Assembly (NCBI RefSeq): GCF_027172205.1
Contig: NC_070614.1
Span: 506,001-570,000 of the forward strand
DNA length: 64,000 bases
From: Podarcis raffonei
Lineage: Eukaryota; Chordata; Lepidosauria; Squamata; Lacertidae
Reading direction: 5' to 3'
Shown one piece after another: positions 31,712 through 44,900 of the stretch. Both the position numbers and the translations under genes were made by a program. Each line of letters opens with the position of its first letter. Positions within the stretch are counted from its first letter, which is position 1. Under the pieces are notes generated by a model. It was not told where the DNA came from. It did no database searches and was given only the letters and a program-made list of their open reading frames with translations.

Positions 31712-32528
31712 TGTCAGAGCTGCCCGAGGTCCCAGCTCACAAAGGACCAACGCCACTTCGTTGTTAAGTATAAAAGTCTTTATTGAAGTTCAGTTTAACT
31801 TTCAGCGTGCAGCCCTACGTCTCAAACTCTAGACCGCTGAAGCTCCGTCTGAATCTCCTCCCCCCTGACACCAGTTTAAGGCTCTAGCCTTGCTCCACCT
31901 CTTCCTTTGTTCTTTCCTCCTCTGGGTCTGCCTGTCCGTCGGGGTCTCGCCCTTCCTAGACTCTTCTGACGCTGAGTCCCCTGAATCTTCCCCCTCCCTC
32001 CGGCGGGCTTTAGGACCTGGTTCCCAATCCGGGTTTCCTGCTGTCCCGCGCGCCTGTACATTTGAACTTGGTGCGCGCGCCCAGCCTGCCACCTTCCTTC
32101 TGACCGTTACACTGCTGCTGTCACTGCTCCCCCCTTCGGGGAGGCTAGCTGGAACTGACCTCCCCTCCGTTCCCCCACTTTCCGATGGAGGCGTGGTCAG
32201 CCCTGACTCATCTTCTCTCCCCGCTGGAGGAGACGCTGGTCCTGACACATGTGACTCTTCCCCCCCACTACGCTCTGGTGGGGAAGCTGGTCCTGATCCC
32301 CCGCTGCTGCTTTGGGAGTCCCCGCTGGCCCCTTGCTTCTGGTGCATCCCCCCTGGGACCCCCCTTGCCCTGACCATCGGCGCCCCCTTCTGGGAATCTT
32401 CTGATTCGCTGGAGAAGCTCATGGAATCTCTCGGGTCACTGTCATACTCCCCTACGCTGCCCTCGGATTCCTCCCCTTCGCTCTCCATTTCCTCTGTCCC
32501 CTGTGCTTCTGCTCCTGAGCCCCTGACA
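31712..32528 (-). repeat. 5' LTR of the Gypsy element (817 bp)
   Basis: TGTCAGAGCTGCC at one end and CCCCTGACA at the other as read on the plus strand. Near-identical to the 29320-30144 copy. Confidence 0.88.
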
Positions 32529-32709
32529 ATATATATAACCTGAGTCTAGGATGGAGGGGTTCACAGTATTAACACCCCAAAGGTGTATTTTTGTTTATCC
32601 CAAAGCCACAGCCTTGGATTCAAGCATAAATCTACCATGGGTGATGGGTGAGAGAGCTCTGCCTTTCCAGCCTGCAGCTTTTTCCTCTAGCACACACTGC
32701 TCTCAAACT

Positions 32710-33271
32710 CTTTTTTTTTAAAAGATATTTATTAGAGTTTTACAAAATGAAAAAAGAAAAAAGAAAAAAATACAAATAAAAAACAATTCCATCTTTCCAT
32801 CACATTCTTTCATTTGCTTAATTCCCGAACCTCCTCAAACCTCCCTTTTTGTATTCCAATTTAATTTGTTAGTTCAGCAAATCCTTCCCCTCTTTACTTA
32901 TCCTAATCTTTAATCTTAAAATAATGTAACATTAAATTTTTGTCTATTAATAATCCAATATTTTCATACTCCTTGTAGCATTGTAGCTAAAAACCACATA
33001 ACTTTTCATCCAACATCCTTCTAACATTCATTAATTTTACAATATTTCCGTAAGTAGTCTTTAAATTTCTTCCAATCTTCTTCCACCGACTCTTCTCCCT
33101 GGTCTCGGATTCTGCCGGTCATTTCTGCCAATTCCATATAGTCCATCACCTTCATCTGCCATTCTTCCAGGGTGGGTAGATCTTGAGTCTTCCAATACTT
33201 TGCAATAAGTATTCTTGCTGCTGTCGTAGCATACATAAAGAAAGTTCTATCCTTCTTTGGCACCAATTGGC
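32710..33271 (-). mobile_element. L1 LINE, 5'-truncated insertion (562 bp)
   Basis: Minus-strand L1 3' end with a 13-bp duplication CTGCTCTCAAACT at 32697-32709 and 33272-33284. Encodes the last about 80 residues of ORF2 (GQLVPKKDRTFFMYATTAAR to YCKINEC), then 3' UTR and A-rich tail. Same family as the 21.5-kb L1. Confidence 0.92.
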
Positions 33272-33429
33272 CTGCTCTCAAACTTAGGCTTTGTCCTCCT
33301 GTCTAAGAACTAGAGGAGCCTCTCTCCATTGTTATCTGGCACAGAGCCCCTTTCCTTTGCTCTCTTAATGGCCCAGCGTCAGGAAGCTAGTCTGTCTTGA
33401 TAAGCTTATAACACTTGCTAGGATTATAA

Positions 33430-33650
33430 GGGTGTGGCCAATCAAACCTGGTTTACCTCAGCGGCGTTTGATTGGCAGAGATTGGCTCCTCCCGCCTCGC
33501 TCCTCCGGAAGTCCACTTTACCTTTCCACCTGCACCGCCAGGAGACGCCGCGTCTCGGTGCGTAGCAGCAGCCTGCCCTGCCATTGGATGCGCAGACACT
33601 AAGAGCCCTAAAGAGACGCTTACTCGCAAGTAAGCTGCAATCGTTTCAAG
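33430..33650 (+). promoter_or_regulatory. Possible promoter: CCAAT boxes, ETS site, GC-rich
   Basis: About 220 bp with raised CpG in otherwise AT-rich repeat DNA. CCAAT at 33438-33442; reverse CCAAT (ATTGG) at 33471, 33481 and 33583; an ETS site CCGGAAGT at 33505-33512; then a possible splice donor GCAA|GTAAGC at 33630. No ORF follows. It could be a lncRNA or orphan promoter, or a repeat I do not recognise. Confidence 0.35.
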
Positions 33651-33985
33651 GCCGCTTGTTCAGCGCTTGAAGCCCACTGAAATGAAATGTGCTATGGATT
33701 GTGCCCCTGGGAAGCTAAGCGCAGCGGCTGGCCCCCCTTGCCTCTTTTTCCAGCTCCCTCCCCCCCATGCCACTTATCCAGCCCGCCACAAGGTCTGAGG
33801 GACAGTGGACCGGCCTGCAGCTAAAAAAATTTGCTGGCTCCTGCCTGTGACCAAAAGGAGAACATGCAACAGCAGTTTTTAAGATTTCTCATTATAGCAA
33901 ATGTGGATCACGGAGCTTCATTTTATGCAAAGCAGATTGGAACCCTCAACACAGAATGGCATGTCACGGTTTGTAAACACACGTA

Positions 33986-34140
33986 CAGTGGAACCTCGGG
34001 TAATCCACGTAATCCATGACGGAGGCAATGTCTGCAAGCCGCAGCGTTCGCATCCTGAAGGGTAGGGTTCCGGTACTTCCGGGTACTTCCATAACCCGAA
34101 AACACGTAACCTGAAGCGTCAGTAACATGAGGTATGACTG
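33986..34140. mobile_element. Tigger-type MITE, short (155 bp)
   Basis: Ends CAGTGGAACCTCGGGTAA and (reverse complement) CAGTCATACCTCATGTTA, with TA duplication on both sides. Diverged, internally deleted member of the family at 13965. Confidence 0.7.
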
Positions 34141-34142
34141 TA

Positions 34143-34920
34143 GATGATGTTGAGGCCTGTAAACATCCTGGGCATCCGAAGAGCCCCTGCTCTGTAAGAC
34201 CATTTAGCCCAGGATCAAAAAAAGAAGAGGGCCCTGAGCTTGACAGGCGCAACAGAGAGGCAGAGAGGCGTAGGCAGTGAGGTGGGCCGGGCAGCGTCAG
34301 GGGTCAAGGCTGGTGGACCATCCTGGCTCCAACCCTGAGCAGGGTCCGGAAGAGGCAGAGCCAGCACCTCACAACCAAGCGGGATCGGGGCACTTGGGGG
34401 TGTGTGCAGGCTCCCTCGCCAGCCCAGCCACAGCGCCCAACTGCCAGGAAGGCCAAGGGGGGCAGCCAGGAGCAGCAGCTGTCCAGCACGCCCTCTTCCC
34501 CGCCCTGCGGGATGCAGTGGGTGTGGACCACCCGGGGTGTAATCACTGAGGGGGGTGACAAAATGGCAAAAATATGTGTGTTTTTATAAAACAAGGGCAC
34601 CCGGCAACCCTAAAATAACTCCCACACACCCCTCACCCCCTTCCAAAGTGAGGCACGGGACCTGCATCTCTCCTGAGGGGGAGGTGGCTGGCGGACTGCC
34701 TGCAATCTCTGCGCGGCTTTTTCGAGAGGCATGGGGCTTGCATCTGCCCACCACCTCAGCTGCCCTACAGCTGCGGGGGAAGCTGCGGAGGGGCTCCATG
34801 CAGTGTACCCTCCCTTGGCTCGATCTGCCCCCAGTTGCAGGATGCTCCCCTCCTGGGGTCTCCAGTAACTGGCCTTTGGAAGAATCACTGGCTCTGACCG
34901 TGGAGGCAGAACAGAGCCAG
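34143..34920. other. Intergenic, GC-rich, nothing recognised
   Basis: No family resemblance in any frame; no splice-consistent exon pattern. Confidence 0.4.
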
Positions 34921-34924
34921 CAGG

Positions 34925-35180
34925 GCTAGTGGAGGCCATCCCTGCCTGCTGTGGGAGGGAGTTCCACAGTTTATCAAAAGAAAACTATGCCCTGCGTGAA
35001 GGACTTTCTTTTATCCATCCAGACTCTCTTGACATTCAGCTTCATTGGATGTGGCCCCGAGTTCTAGTGTCAGGAGAGAGAGAAACCTTTCTTTGTCCAC
35101 TCTCATGTCATGCAATATTTTGTAAACTTCTATCATGTATGAAATTTCTTTACCAAACTTTACCTGAATGTTGAGTCTAG
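34925..35180 (-). mobile_element. L2/CR1-like LINE fragment
   Basis: Second copy of the repeat at 20210-20500: GAGGGAGTTCCACAGTTTAT, ACATTCAGCTTCATTGGATG, GAGTTCTAGTGTCAGGAGAG and TGTAAACTTCTATCATG. Confidence 0.6.
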
Positions 35181-35516
35181 GACCATTGGAATGTGAAGGT
35201 GGTCCTACTGGCATGCCCATACTGGCATGCCCATTGGCACCCTCCACAGCTGGCACAGTGCCTGGGGGGTCCTGATGGCTCAAATCTCCAAGACTTGGTG
35301 GGCTCAGGAGATTTTGGGGGTGGCACTTTGACCCCACCCCTATGAGAATCTTAATTCAATTGGAAGGCAGGCAGGTCAGACCACCTCCAGACCTTTATTT
35401 CCCTTTCCCCCCCTTTTTCCTTTTTTCCGCCTCCATTCCATTTTAGATTAAGCATTTCTTTTATTTCAGTGTATTATAAAAATATACTATGTATTGGGTA
35501 TGAACTTTTGCATATC

Positions 35517-35549
<33 letters not shown>

Positions 35550-35954
35550 CAAAAAACCTCCTAAGAGACATGATGGATGGAGCTTGGGCTGATGTGAGTG
35601 CAAGGGCAAAACTGGATGAACCAATGCTAAGTACTGGCAGCCTTGCATTATGGCCTTTTTTGGCACAAGGTGAAGACTTTGATTTCCCCATGTGTTTTAA
35701 GATCACTTGTGTCTTGATGGTTATATTACCTTTGCTCCCAGTGAACAAGCCATAGGAACATTCAGAGCTGCCTTAGAGTGTGCCAGATTCACTTAGCCCG
35801 TCGCTGTGTCCACTCTCTGTGGCCATCCCCAGCCCTGTGAACACCTGAGATCCTTTTTAACTAAAGCGATGGAGGACTGAACAGGGGACCTGCTGCCTGC
35901 AAAGTTCTGCCATCAAGTGACAAACGAGAGGAGACACAGCAAAGAGCAGAAGCC
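35181..35954. other. CRYBB3 3' flank; (TG)n tract
   Basis: No gene. A TG microsatellite lies at 35519-35547. Confidence 0.5.
35519..35547. repeat. (TG)n microsatellite
   Basis: Uninterrupted TG run of about 14 units. Confidence 0.95.
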
Positions 35955-35969
35955 TTGGAGGCTCAGAAC

Positions 35970-35975
35970 TTTATT
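35970..35975 (-). terminator. CRYBB3: CRYBB3 polyadenylation signal
   Basis: AATAAA on the minus strand about 120 bp past the stop. Two further A/T-rich AATAAA-like hexamers lie at 35986-36000, so alternative ends are possible. Confidence 0.75.
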
Positions 35976-36551
35976 GAGAACATTAGGCTTTATTTTTATT
36001 TAGACAGCAAAACACGGCCTTTTGCCAGCACTTCAGGGAGGGGAGGGTCTCATTTCTGTTTCTTCTCCTTGACGAATGTGACTCGCTATTACTTTAGCTT
36101 TCCTCAAAGCAGCCTCTTTTGTGCCATTGCTGGTCCCGGATGCGCCGCACTGACTGGATCAAAGGTTGGCTGGCATCCCACTCATTCCAGTGGCAGTACT
36201 CACCCTTCTCAAAGACGTACTGGCGGCCACGGTACCCGGGATACTCATATCCCACCCATCTATGGAGACAGAGGGGCAAGAGAAGGAGGACCTATCAGGA
36301 TAGGCTCAGCCAGGCATCCTTCCCAACACAGCTCACCGCAGTAACAACTCATTTCCAAAGATCCAAACTACTCATTGAAGCCAGAACTACTCATTGAAGT
36401 CAGAACTACTGCCTTTGGGCTCTCAACAGTTCCTCTCCAAAGACAATTTACAAAATGAAATTTTCATTTACATAGTAAGATTGAACAAAACAGAGCTATA
36501 TGGTAGGTTAGGTATGAAAGTTGAAAAAGCTTGGTGTAAAATATGAAAAGG

Positions 36552-36591
<40 letters not shown>

Positions 36592-38912
36592 AGCCTCTTT
36601 TGGGAAGTAGTTCCACAATCAGGGTATTACAGCTGAAAAGGTCTTCTCCTGTATCCCAACGAAATGTACTTCTCCTGGTGGAAGAACCTGGATCAAAGGT
36701 CCCAAGGTAAACGTGGTGGGCTGTCAGGTTCATATGGAAGAAGGCCGTGTCCCAAACGGTTTACGGCACACTTCCCCAAGCTGGTGATATTGGACTACAG
36801 TTCCCATCATCCCTGATCATCAGTTATGCTGGATGGAACTGATGGGAAATGGAGTCATGAGAGTAGCCATGATTTATGTTAGGGGGGCAAACCTCCATTA
36901 GTTATGTATTTTTATTGATTTACCTGATCTGGGGGGCAGTGCCCCCCCTGCCCCCTGGCTACACCCATGAATGGAGTCCAGCAATGTCTGTTGGGCACTA
37001 GCTTGGAGAAAGAATGGTTTCCCTTAATAGGGAGTTAGCAACATCTTGAATTGGGTCCTGAAATTAATTAGACGTCAGCACAAGTACCAGGAAGATAAGA
37101 TCATCTTGCACCAGTTTTAATTTCCAGGTGCCGTTCAAAGGCAAATTCAGGCAGAATGTGTGTTAGAATTAGTTCACAGAATTAGTTCAAAAATCTCTGA
37201 ACTATGCACAAAAGTAGTTCCCATGATTTCTGGTTGAACTAAACTAGGTTTGTTTCTAGTTTATCTTCAATTTCATTTCCTTACACACTTTTTTACTCTC
37301 TAAGTTCGTAATAGTTGAGGGAAATGAACTTATTGAGTCACGTTCCACTGTCTGTGTGGTTCAATGTCTTCTGAAGTATATGTCACACCAGTACAGTAGC
37401 TGCTGACATCCTGAATGCTGAATTCCCTCCCGCCCCGGAGGATCATTTAGATGAATTTAACAACATCAGCAGAGCCTACTGGATCAGGCCAAAGAGAGCC
37501 ATCTAGTACAGCATCCTGTTCTCACAGTGGCCACCTAGATGCACTAAAGGGGAGAAGCCCTCAACCAGGAGCTTCTAGCAACTGGTATTCAGAAGCATTA
37601 CGTGAACTCCATTTTTTCTTGAGAAAGACAGATGCCAACAACTTGAACTAAACTGGGAGCTGAACCACTTTGTTTTGTAAAGGGACAAACATGAACTGGA
37701 ATTACTTTCTGTTGGGGCATGTCAAGCATGATCTAGTATTAGTTCCTTTCAAAAATGAACTTCCCAAACTTTGGTTACAATAATATAAGCTGGATTGGAG
37801 CCTGCCCTCTGCCCCCTTCCTGTGGGCTGCTATTTGCATTGGTGGGGGGCATGATTTTAAGGACATCCTCAAACTCTATTTATTTAAAAACCCAATCCTT
37901 GATTATGCTTGCATATCCTTCAGTTTTGAGCAACACATTCCAGGTCTCTGAGATTTGTTTGTGATGCAGGCTCTAATTAATTTGCTTACTATGTTTTTTT
38001 GGGGTTATTTTTAGTTCATTTAAGCCACCACAAAGGCCATCTGACTGGAAAAAAGCAGGATATAAATGCTACAAAGGAATTCATTCATTTATAGATTGCT
38101 CACCCATCAGTGTCCTCTGGGTGAATTACATCTCAGTACTGGTCAAATAGTCCTTCAAGATGCTTTCCTGGGCATTTTATGGCCACCTGTGCTGCTTGTT
38201 ACAGTTGTCAACTCATAGACTCACAGAATCATGGAGCTGTAGGGTTGCAAGGGACCCCAATGGCCCTATAAGCTAGGGTTACCAGAAGTCCCCGTTTCCC
38301 TGGGATAGTCCCCACATTTGCGAATAATGTCCCTGGATTTCATCTAATATCCCCGGGAAATGCAGCAGCGGCAGTCTCAGCAGCCTGGAGCAGTTGGCTC
38401 TGGCTGGCTTCAGGAGCTGATCAGAAATCCCCATATGATGGTGTTGCAGGGGCTCTAAGGTGCAGCTTCCGAGCTACTTCCACCTTCCCTGACCCCAGCA
38501 ATTAAGCTGTGAAGGGAGGCTTCATGATGCCTACCGGAGCAGCCTCCCAACTCCTACTTGCATGCAAGCAGGAACAGGGTGGGGATCTCTCAGTTAGGCA
38601 AGAGGAAGCTGAGGGATCCCCGCCTCCTCCTGCTTGCACACAAGTAGGAATGGGATTGGGGCTGCTCCAATGGGAGGGGAGGCATTGCACTGCCCCAGCC
38701 ACTGCCGCTGCTCTCGGCCCTCCTCCTCTGCCTTCCATGCCTGACCCACTGCGCACCACTTCCACCACCACCACCACTGAAGAACCAACACCTCAGGGGC
38801 TGCCCAGGCTCATGGAGAAAGGAGATAGAAGCCTCGGAGGAAGGGGAAACATGGCGGTTGAGGTCAAGGTGGCAGCCATTGCTGCAGCATCAACATCCTG
38901 AACATGTAGTAT

Positions 38913-38947
<35 letters not shown>

Positions 38948-41900
38948 GGGTGTCCCCAGAATCATTAAAAAAAAATCTGGTAACCTTTCTATAAGCCAAA
39001 TCCCTGCAATGCAGGAATCGCAACTAAAGAATCCCTGGCAGATGGGCATCCAACATCTGTTAAAAAAACCTCCAGTGAAGGTTCATCACCTTCTGAGGTC
39101 ATCTGTCCCACTGCTGAACAGCTCTACTGTCAGAAAGTTCTTCCTAATGTTTAGTCAGAATTTGAATCCAACTCTCTTTTCATTTTTCATTGTTCATGTC
39201 ACTTTTTAATTCCCTTTTTTGTGGAATGCTTTCCCCAGGGAAAAATACCAGAGACCAATCCATTTTTATTTGCCCAGACCTTGTATATTATTGCTTTGCA
39301 TTTTTTTCCTGTTTTAATCTCATTTTATGCAGCACCTAAAGAGCATTTGTACTGGACATCTGATTAATAAAATATATAAGACCAAAATGCCCAAAGATAT
39401 TCAAGCACCCACCAGCCACTCTGGTTATAAGCATGATTGTTAATAGATCTTTCTCACTGGCCATTGTCCCTCCCAGAGCCAACTATGTATTACATTCATT
39501 TATAATATTTGAAGCATTTTTACTGCCATCACCCCAAATTCTTTGGCTGGAAAAGACTATCAGAGTAGCTTACAAAGATCTATAATGAGAGACAGGTTTT
39601 AAGAGCAAGAACCACGCTAATAGTCTTGGCCCTTGTTCCTCACATTTCAAATAATGCGAAGATGGAGGCCAGAGACTGGGAGAGAAAGACAAAGAGCAAA
39701 AGGGGGCCTGGACAAGGTGTGTGGACAATTAAAATGAGAGCAAGTCCTGGCAGAAACGTTTATGGGGGTTGCTTCAGGAACGCCAAAATGGCTCAGGAAG
39801 TTGAAGGTTGTTCCCGAAGGAAAGTCTGTTCCAAATGTGTTTGAGCTGTAGTCAGTAGCTCAGAGCCACGACTTTGGAGAACCAGCTCCTCCTTCCTGCA
39901 TTTTTGGGGTTTCTGTGCCTCCTGCCTGTTCTTTTCATCTTTTTTTGGGGGGGGAGATAAGCCCACATGCCAGAATGAGCCAAAATCGGTTGGATTACCT
40001 TCAGTGAGTTCCCTCATTATTTATTTCATACAATTTATATTCCACTTGATTGTAAAAAAAGAAAACCCTCAAAGTGGTTTACAACAAAGATAAGGAGTGC
40101 TCTGATGGTGTTTCCTGCTTGGCAGGGGGTTGGACTCGATGGCCCTTGTGGTCTCTTCCAACTCTATGATTCTATGATTCTATAAAACAATAAAATTGTC
40201 TATAAGAAGAATTAATAACAATTTAAGACTTTCAAAAAGTTAAAGCTAAAAGCGGATTAAAACACTAACTTTCAACTGGGTAGGTTTGGCTAAACAAGAA
40301 TGTTTTTAACAGGGCTATATCGTTCTATATCGTTTTAACAGGGATATATCATTCTAAAACGTCACAGGTTTTTTTACCTTTTTATTTGTCAAAGCGGCTG
40401 TCTTCCTACTGCCAGTGCTGGCTGCTCTGCAGTGCCCTCTGGTGTCACCTTTCAACAACTCATTAGGACATAATGTGTCCTGTGGCTGTCAAAACCATTT
40501 CTTAGCCCTTCCTTAAGGTTAAAAACCCCTGGAAAAGACCCTGATGTTGGGAAAGATTGAGGGCACAAGGAGAAGGGGACAACAGAGGACGAGATGGTGG
40601 GACAGTGTTCTTGAAGCTAGCAACATGAGTCTGACTGCGGGAGGCAGTGGAAGTGCCTGGTGTGCTCTGGTCCATGGGTTCACGAAGAGTAGGACACGAC
40701 TTAACGACTAAACAACAACAAGGTTAAAAACCCTGAGTGTAGATCTGCCCCAGGTGCTAAAAAGAGTACAGTGAATGCACCTGCCTGATGTCAATAGGAA
40801 GGGAGTTCCAGAGTGTAGGTGCTGCCACACTAAAATATCCATTTCCTACAAATATGGAATAGATATTATGCAGCCCCTGCAAGAATGCCAGATCTGCCAA
40901 TTGCAGCGGTCAAGGGGGAAAAGATATGGGGCAAGCTGGTCCCAAATTGTTAAGGGCTTTATATACTAATTCTAAGGAAGCTGGTTTAGGGATTTGCTCT
41001 TCCAAGAGAAGCAACTGTGCAAAGAAGCCCCCTCCTGAAGCAGAGGCACCCCCTCCACCTTTCGCATGGGGCTACAGGATTTGCCTCCCTCCCCCGCTCC
41101 CTCCTTACATTCCATTCAGGGCCTTAATGCTGGCCACGCGGTCCTGGAAGCCATGAGCCCACAAGCTGGGGACGTCATCCTCCACGATCTCCATCTTCCT
41201 GCCCCCATAGCTGGTGTTTTCAAAGAGGTGGATTTTGTGGTCTGCACTGTCCTGCAATGGGAACAAGTGATGGGAGCTGGTGTGGAGTGGGGGTGGCTGA
41301 ACCCTCTCCCCCTGCAACCACATATTCACAATGAACCACATATTCACAATGAAGAGGGAGGGGCTGTACCAGGACATTTGCTATGCATACAGAACGCAGG
41401 TGATGAGAAGGAAGCTCTCTGCCTGAGCTCCTGGAAAGCTGTTGCCAACCAGAGTGGACAGCATGGGGCTAGAAGGATAAATATCCTGAACAAACACACA
41501 GGATATGATAAAGGGAGCATGAAACTGGCATACAAGGGCTGCCCAAGGCACTGGGGTGTCCTCCCCCAATGTAGGTCAGGACAATAACAGATACACATAA
41601 TTTAGTCCATGGCCACTGCCCTTTCGTGGGCAAATATCTGTGACTTACGATCAGCAGGGGGCGAATGGAGAGGAGGCTGTCACTGCAGTGGCTGTTGGAC
41701 CAGGAGTCCCAGCGAGGGTAGTCGCCCTTCTCCAACACAAACTGCTCCCCACTGAATGCCTGACGCTCAAACCCGAGCCACCTGTGGGAAGAATCAAACC
41801 TATTGTTGTTCCTCAGTCAACCTGAGAAACTTGGCGTGTAAAGAGGTTGCTCCAAATTCAGACTACATGGCTATCACAAGCCAATATTGAATTCCTGTGC

Positions 41901-44900
41901 AGCATTTTCTGAATACTGTATGGAAAAGCACATGAATGTGACCTTTAGGAAGTTTGTAAATAAACCATTTTTAACTTACTAAACATGTGGTCTGTTTCTA
42001 TACTGGGGAAGAGGGGAACTTTGGAAGGAACTCATAAGGGCATATCTAACAGCCCATATTTCCTCACTTTACTTTGCTGTATGTTTTGTGATTTTAAATC
42101 TCTGCTAGGTTTGTCTCATCAGAGAGTACATGCCCCAAACCTGGATGTTGGCATCCAGGAAATTATTCTTTTATATCTATTTTTTCCTTGCCAGCAATAG
42201 TTAATTTGCTACCCATTGCCAGAATGTCTGTGTTATCAACATGTGAATGGCCCCTGTAACACTACCTCTAACTTTTGTGTATTAATTTCCCTCTGACTTA
42301 GACCCAGCCATGTAAAGTTTTAACCTGATTTTGGGAATATGCAAAATTAATTGTTTCTGTTTTGATTTTATTTTATTTTTTGTTCTTCACTTCCTTAGTG
42401 GGTTGTGCTTTCTATAGGTAAGGAGCCCTGGGAAGTGGGCAGTGCCACATGACTCTTGGTTTTTCTGCGAGAGCCTAACATAGCCAGAACAAGACTTCTA
42501 GAAGCTGTGCTGATTGTCAATAAAGAAAACACAGGTTAAAAACAGCAGTTATCAGAATCAGTACCAATTTTATCCCCATAACTCAGACAGGAAGGCTGAG
42601 GGGCCAGGTTACTTACTGCCCAGGGGTTGGGCTAGATGACCCTTTGGGTCCCTTCCAACCAGGGCTTCTTCTTTTTTTTTTGCAGCTGGAATTCACCAGA
42701 ACTCAGTTCCGGCATATTCAGAGAGGGTGGCATTGCCATTATTATAAGAGAACAAAGGAGGTGTTTAGGTGCCAAATAGTTCTGGCATCTATTTTTCTAG
42801 AAACTCTACAATTCTATGATTCTGGAAGTGAGTTTGTGACGGGAGCAATTCCCTGATTTGTAGCTCAGCCTCTTAGCCAATTCACCTCTTGCTCTGCTTA
42901 CTCCCTTTGGGATCACCTGGGTACAGCATTTAAAGCTTTTTTTTTTTTAAGGACACACAGCTGCCTGTAATTGGCTGCACAGAGCTGAGGAGGCCTAAGG
43001 GAGTTCACTGCAGCTTTGCAGGCCCGGGACTTTCCTGACTGGCACCCCCCCCCAACCAGAACTTTGCCAGCAGTCCAGAACTAGAAAAGAGGTGCCTTCA
43101 GGGGGCAACTAGGAGCATTATACACCTCTCAAACTACTTTTACTCCTCACAAAAGCTTCTGGGATAAAACCCAAATCAAAATGGGGTGCTTTTAAAAACT
43201 AGCTTTCCTTGAGAATGCTCAGATTTCAAGACATGTGCTTCTAGCCCGGTGTGGCTCCCTGCTCTCTCCCATGCTTGGTACTCACGGGCCAGCCTCCACC
43301 TGGATGGAGCCCACTTTGTCCAACTCCTTCTCCGTCACGTTGGGGTTCTCATCCATGAGCTCACATTTCCTGCCCTGGAAATTCTCCATCTCGAAGAGGG
43401 TGACCTAGATGAGGGCACAGAAGCCAAGTGGCCCAACAGCCATCAAGGGGTAAAGAGCCTCAAAAAGGAGCATGTACTGATGGAGAAACAGTTTTGGGAG
43501 AGAAGCTATCAACCAGCTTGTTTGCAGGGGGAGAAAAAAGCATTCCCAAATTGAGATGCCCTCCACCAAAGGTGACACAGACACCTTTAGGACAGACAGA
43601 GCTGTTTCTCTCTGTGTGGAGGAGGGAAGGCCAAAGAATGAAGACTCTCTGAATATGTTTGCAGCTTCCAGCAGCTCTTATTTTTCATTTGTATTCCACC
43701 TTTCCTCCATGGAGCCTGAGGTGGTATGCATAGTCTTCCCGCTTCTCGTTTAATCCCCACAACCACCCTGTGAGATAGGCCTGGCTGGTCTCCCTGGTCC
43801 AGCACTCTAACCACTGCACCACACCACAATTAAGACACAATTGTGGAGAAATTTGAAAGACTTTATTCAGGGACAACAAGGACACAACCACAGAGGCAGG
43901 GGGACAGTGTTCAAAAAGTAGCTTCTAACAAGGGGCCCAAGAAAGGTGCAGGAAAACTTTTGTTAAGGAAAGTTTTATAAGAAAAAATCTGCTCCTTTTC
44001 CCTTATGGGGTATCCAAGTGGGTTTCCTATCAGTTGGAGAAAATAACAGAGGCCAACCAGAGTATATACAGAAGCAAAGTGGCTAGTAAATCTGATCTTT
44101 ATTAACTGTTGCAACAGGGTCCCCACTCCCCACATGCAGGAGGGAGGAGAGAACCCTGAACAATGGAGCGTGAGGCCTTATACAGACTCTTGAAACTGTC
44201 CACCCTGTAGCTCAGGACCCCCCCCCCCAAAAAAATCATACATACATCACAGAAGGAGGCGGTCTACAGCAAAAATAAATCACAGGAGGTGGTCTACAGC
44301 AGAAATCCTGTCTGCCAGGATACCTGATAATGGTCAATGATTGCACTGATTACATTACCTGGGCATTACCTGGGCAGCCAGGCTCACCCTTATACACAAA
44401 TACGCGCCCTTAAGACACGATTTGTAAGCAAAAGACAATGGGGAGGATTTCCCATTTCCTTCCTCCTTGCAGAGAAATATTTGAGGTCAATTTGGGAGAG
44501 TCAAAATGGCTTTAGGATTGCTCTCTCAGACAAATGGTATGTATGTGTTTGCCTTGTACATTTATGAACATTTAATTTATATTTGAGACCTTAGAATTCT
44601 CATAACAAAAGCCTTAGAGAAAAGAGGTGGAAGTGAAGGAGAGGTGTGTGTCGAGGAAAGTAATAGTTCAAATATGTAGCAAGTGATGGCCAGCTCATTG
44701 AAAGACGACAAGGTCTTGAAGATATGATTGCCAGGTCTCCAGGTCTGATTTGAAGCCTCTGGGTTTGCCTGGACCCCTCCAGCTGGAGGACTTGATTCTC
44801 AGGGTGGGTGAGAGTACCTTTATCAATAAGAAAAAATATCAAGCTTCAGCTTGGCAGGAGCTGGCTGCAAATTGGGTGGGGGGGGGTCCCTGCCTTCCTT

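Larger units (their letters stand above)
29320..32528 (-). mobile_element. Ty3/Gypsy-type LTR element, gag-only fossil
   Basis: 3.2-kb minus-strand element with a 5-bp duplication ATATA at 29315-29319 and 32529-32533. 5' LTR 32528-31712; internal region 31711-30145; 3' LTR 30144-29320, preceded by a purine-rich tract. The internal region carries only a gag gene with a CCHC zinc knuckle; no protease, RT, RNase H or integrase is visible. It is broken and could only have moved in trans. The two LTRs are very alike, so insertion is fairly recent. Confidence 0.88.
36260..41108 (-). other. CRYBB3 intron 5, repeat-rich (4.85 kb)
   Basis: Contains a (CA)n tract (36554-36588), LINE remnants (36595-36760, 38210-39190, 40089-40185, 40745-40985), short repeats (36773-36855, 36868-36970, 37475-37605), a full hAT MITE (38274-38988) and a BovB end (40527-40722). 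The stretches 37130-37470, 37610-38200, 39195-40020 and 40200-40520 are unrecognised. Confidence 0.9.

Noticed and set aside
38509-38901. 130-aa ORF and its counterpart near 5806-6096
   Set aside because: Both fall inside the two copies of the same hAT MITE. The frames are on different strands and are not conserved as a protein.
43840-44600. Possible minus-strand LTR (AATAAAGATCAGATTTACTAG-like stretch at about 44090)
   Set aside because: No TG...CA pair with a flanking 4-6-bp duplication could be found, so it is left as unrecognised intron.
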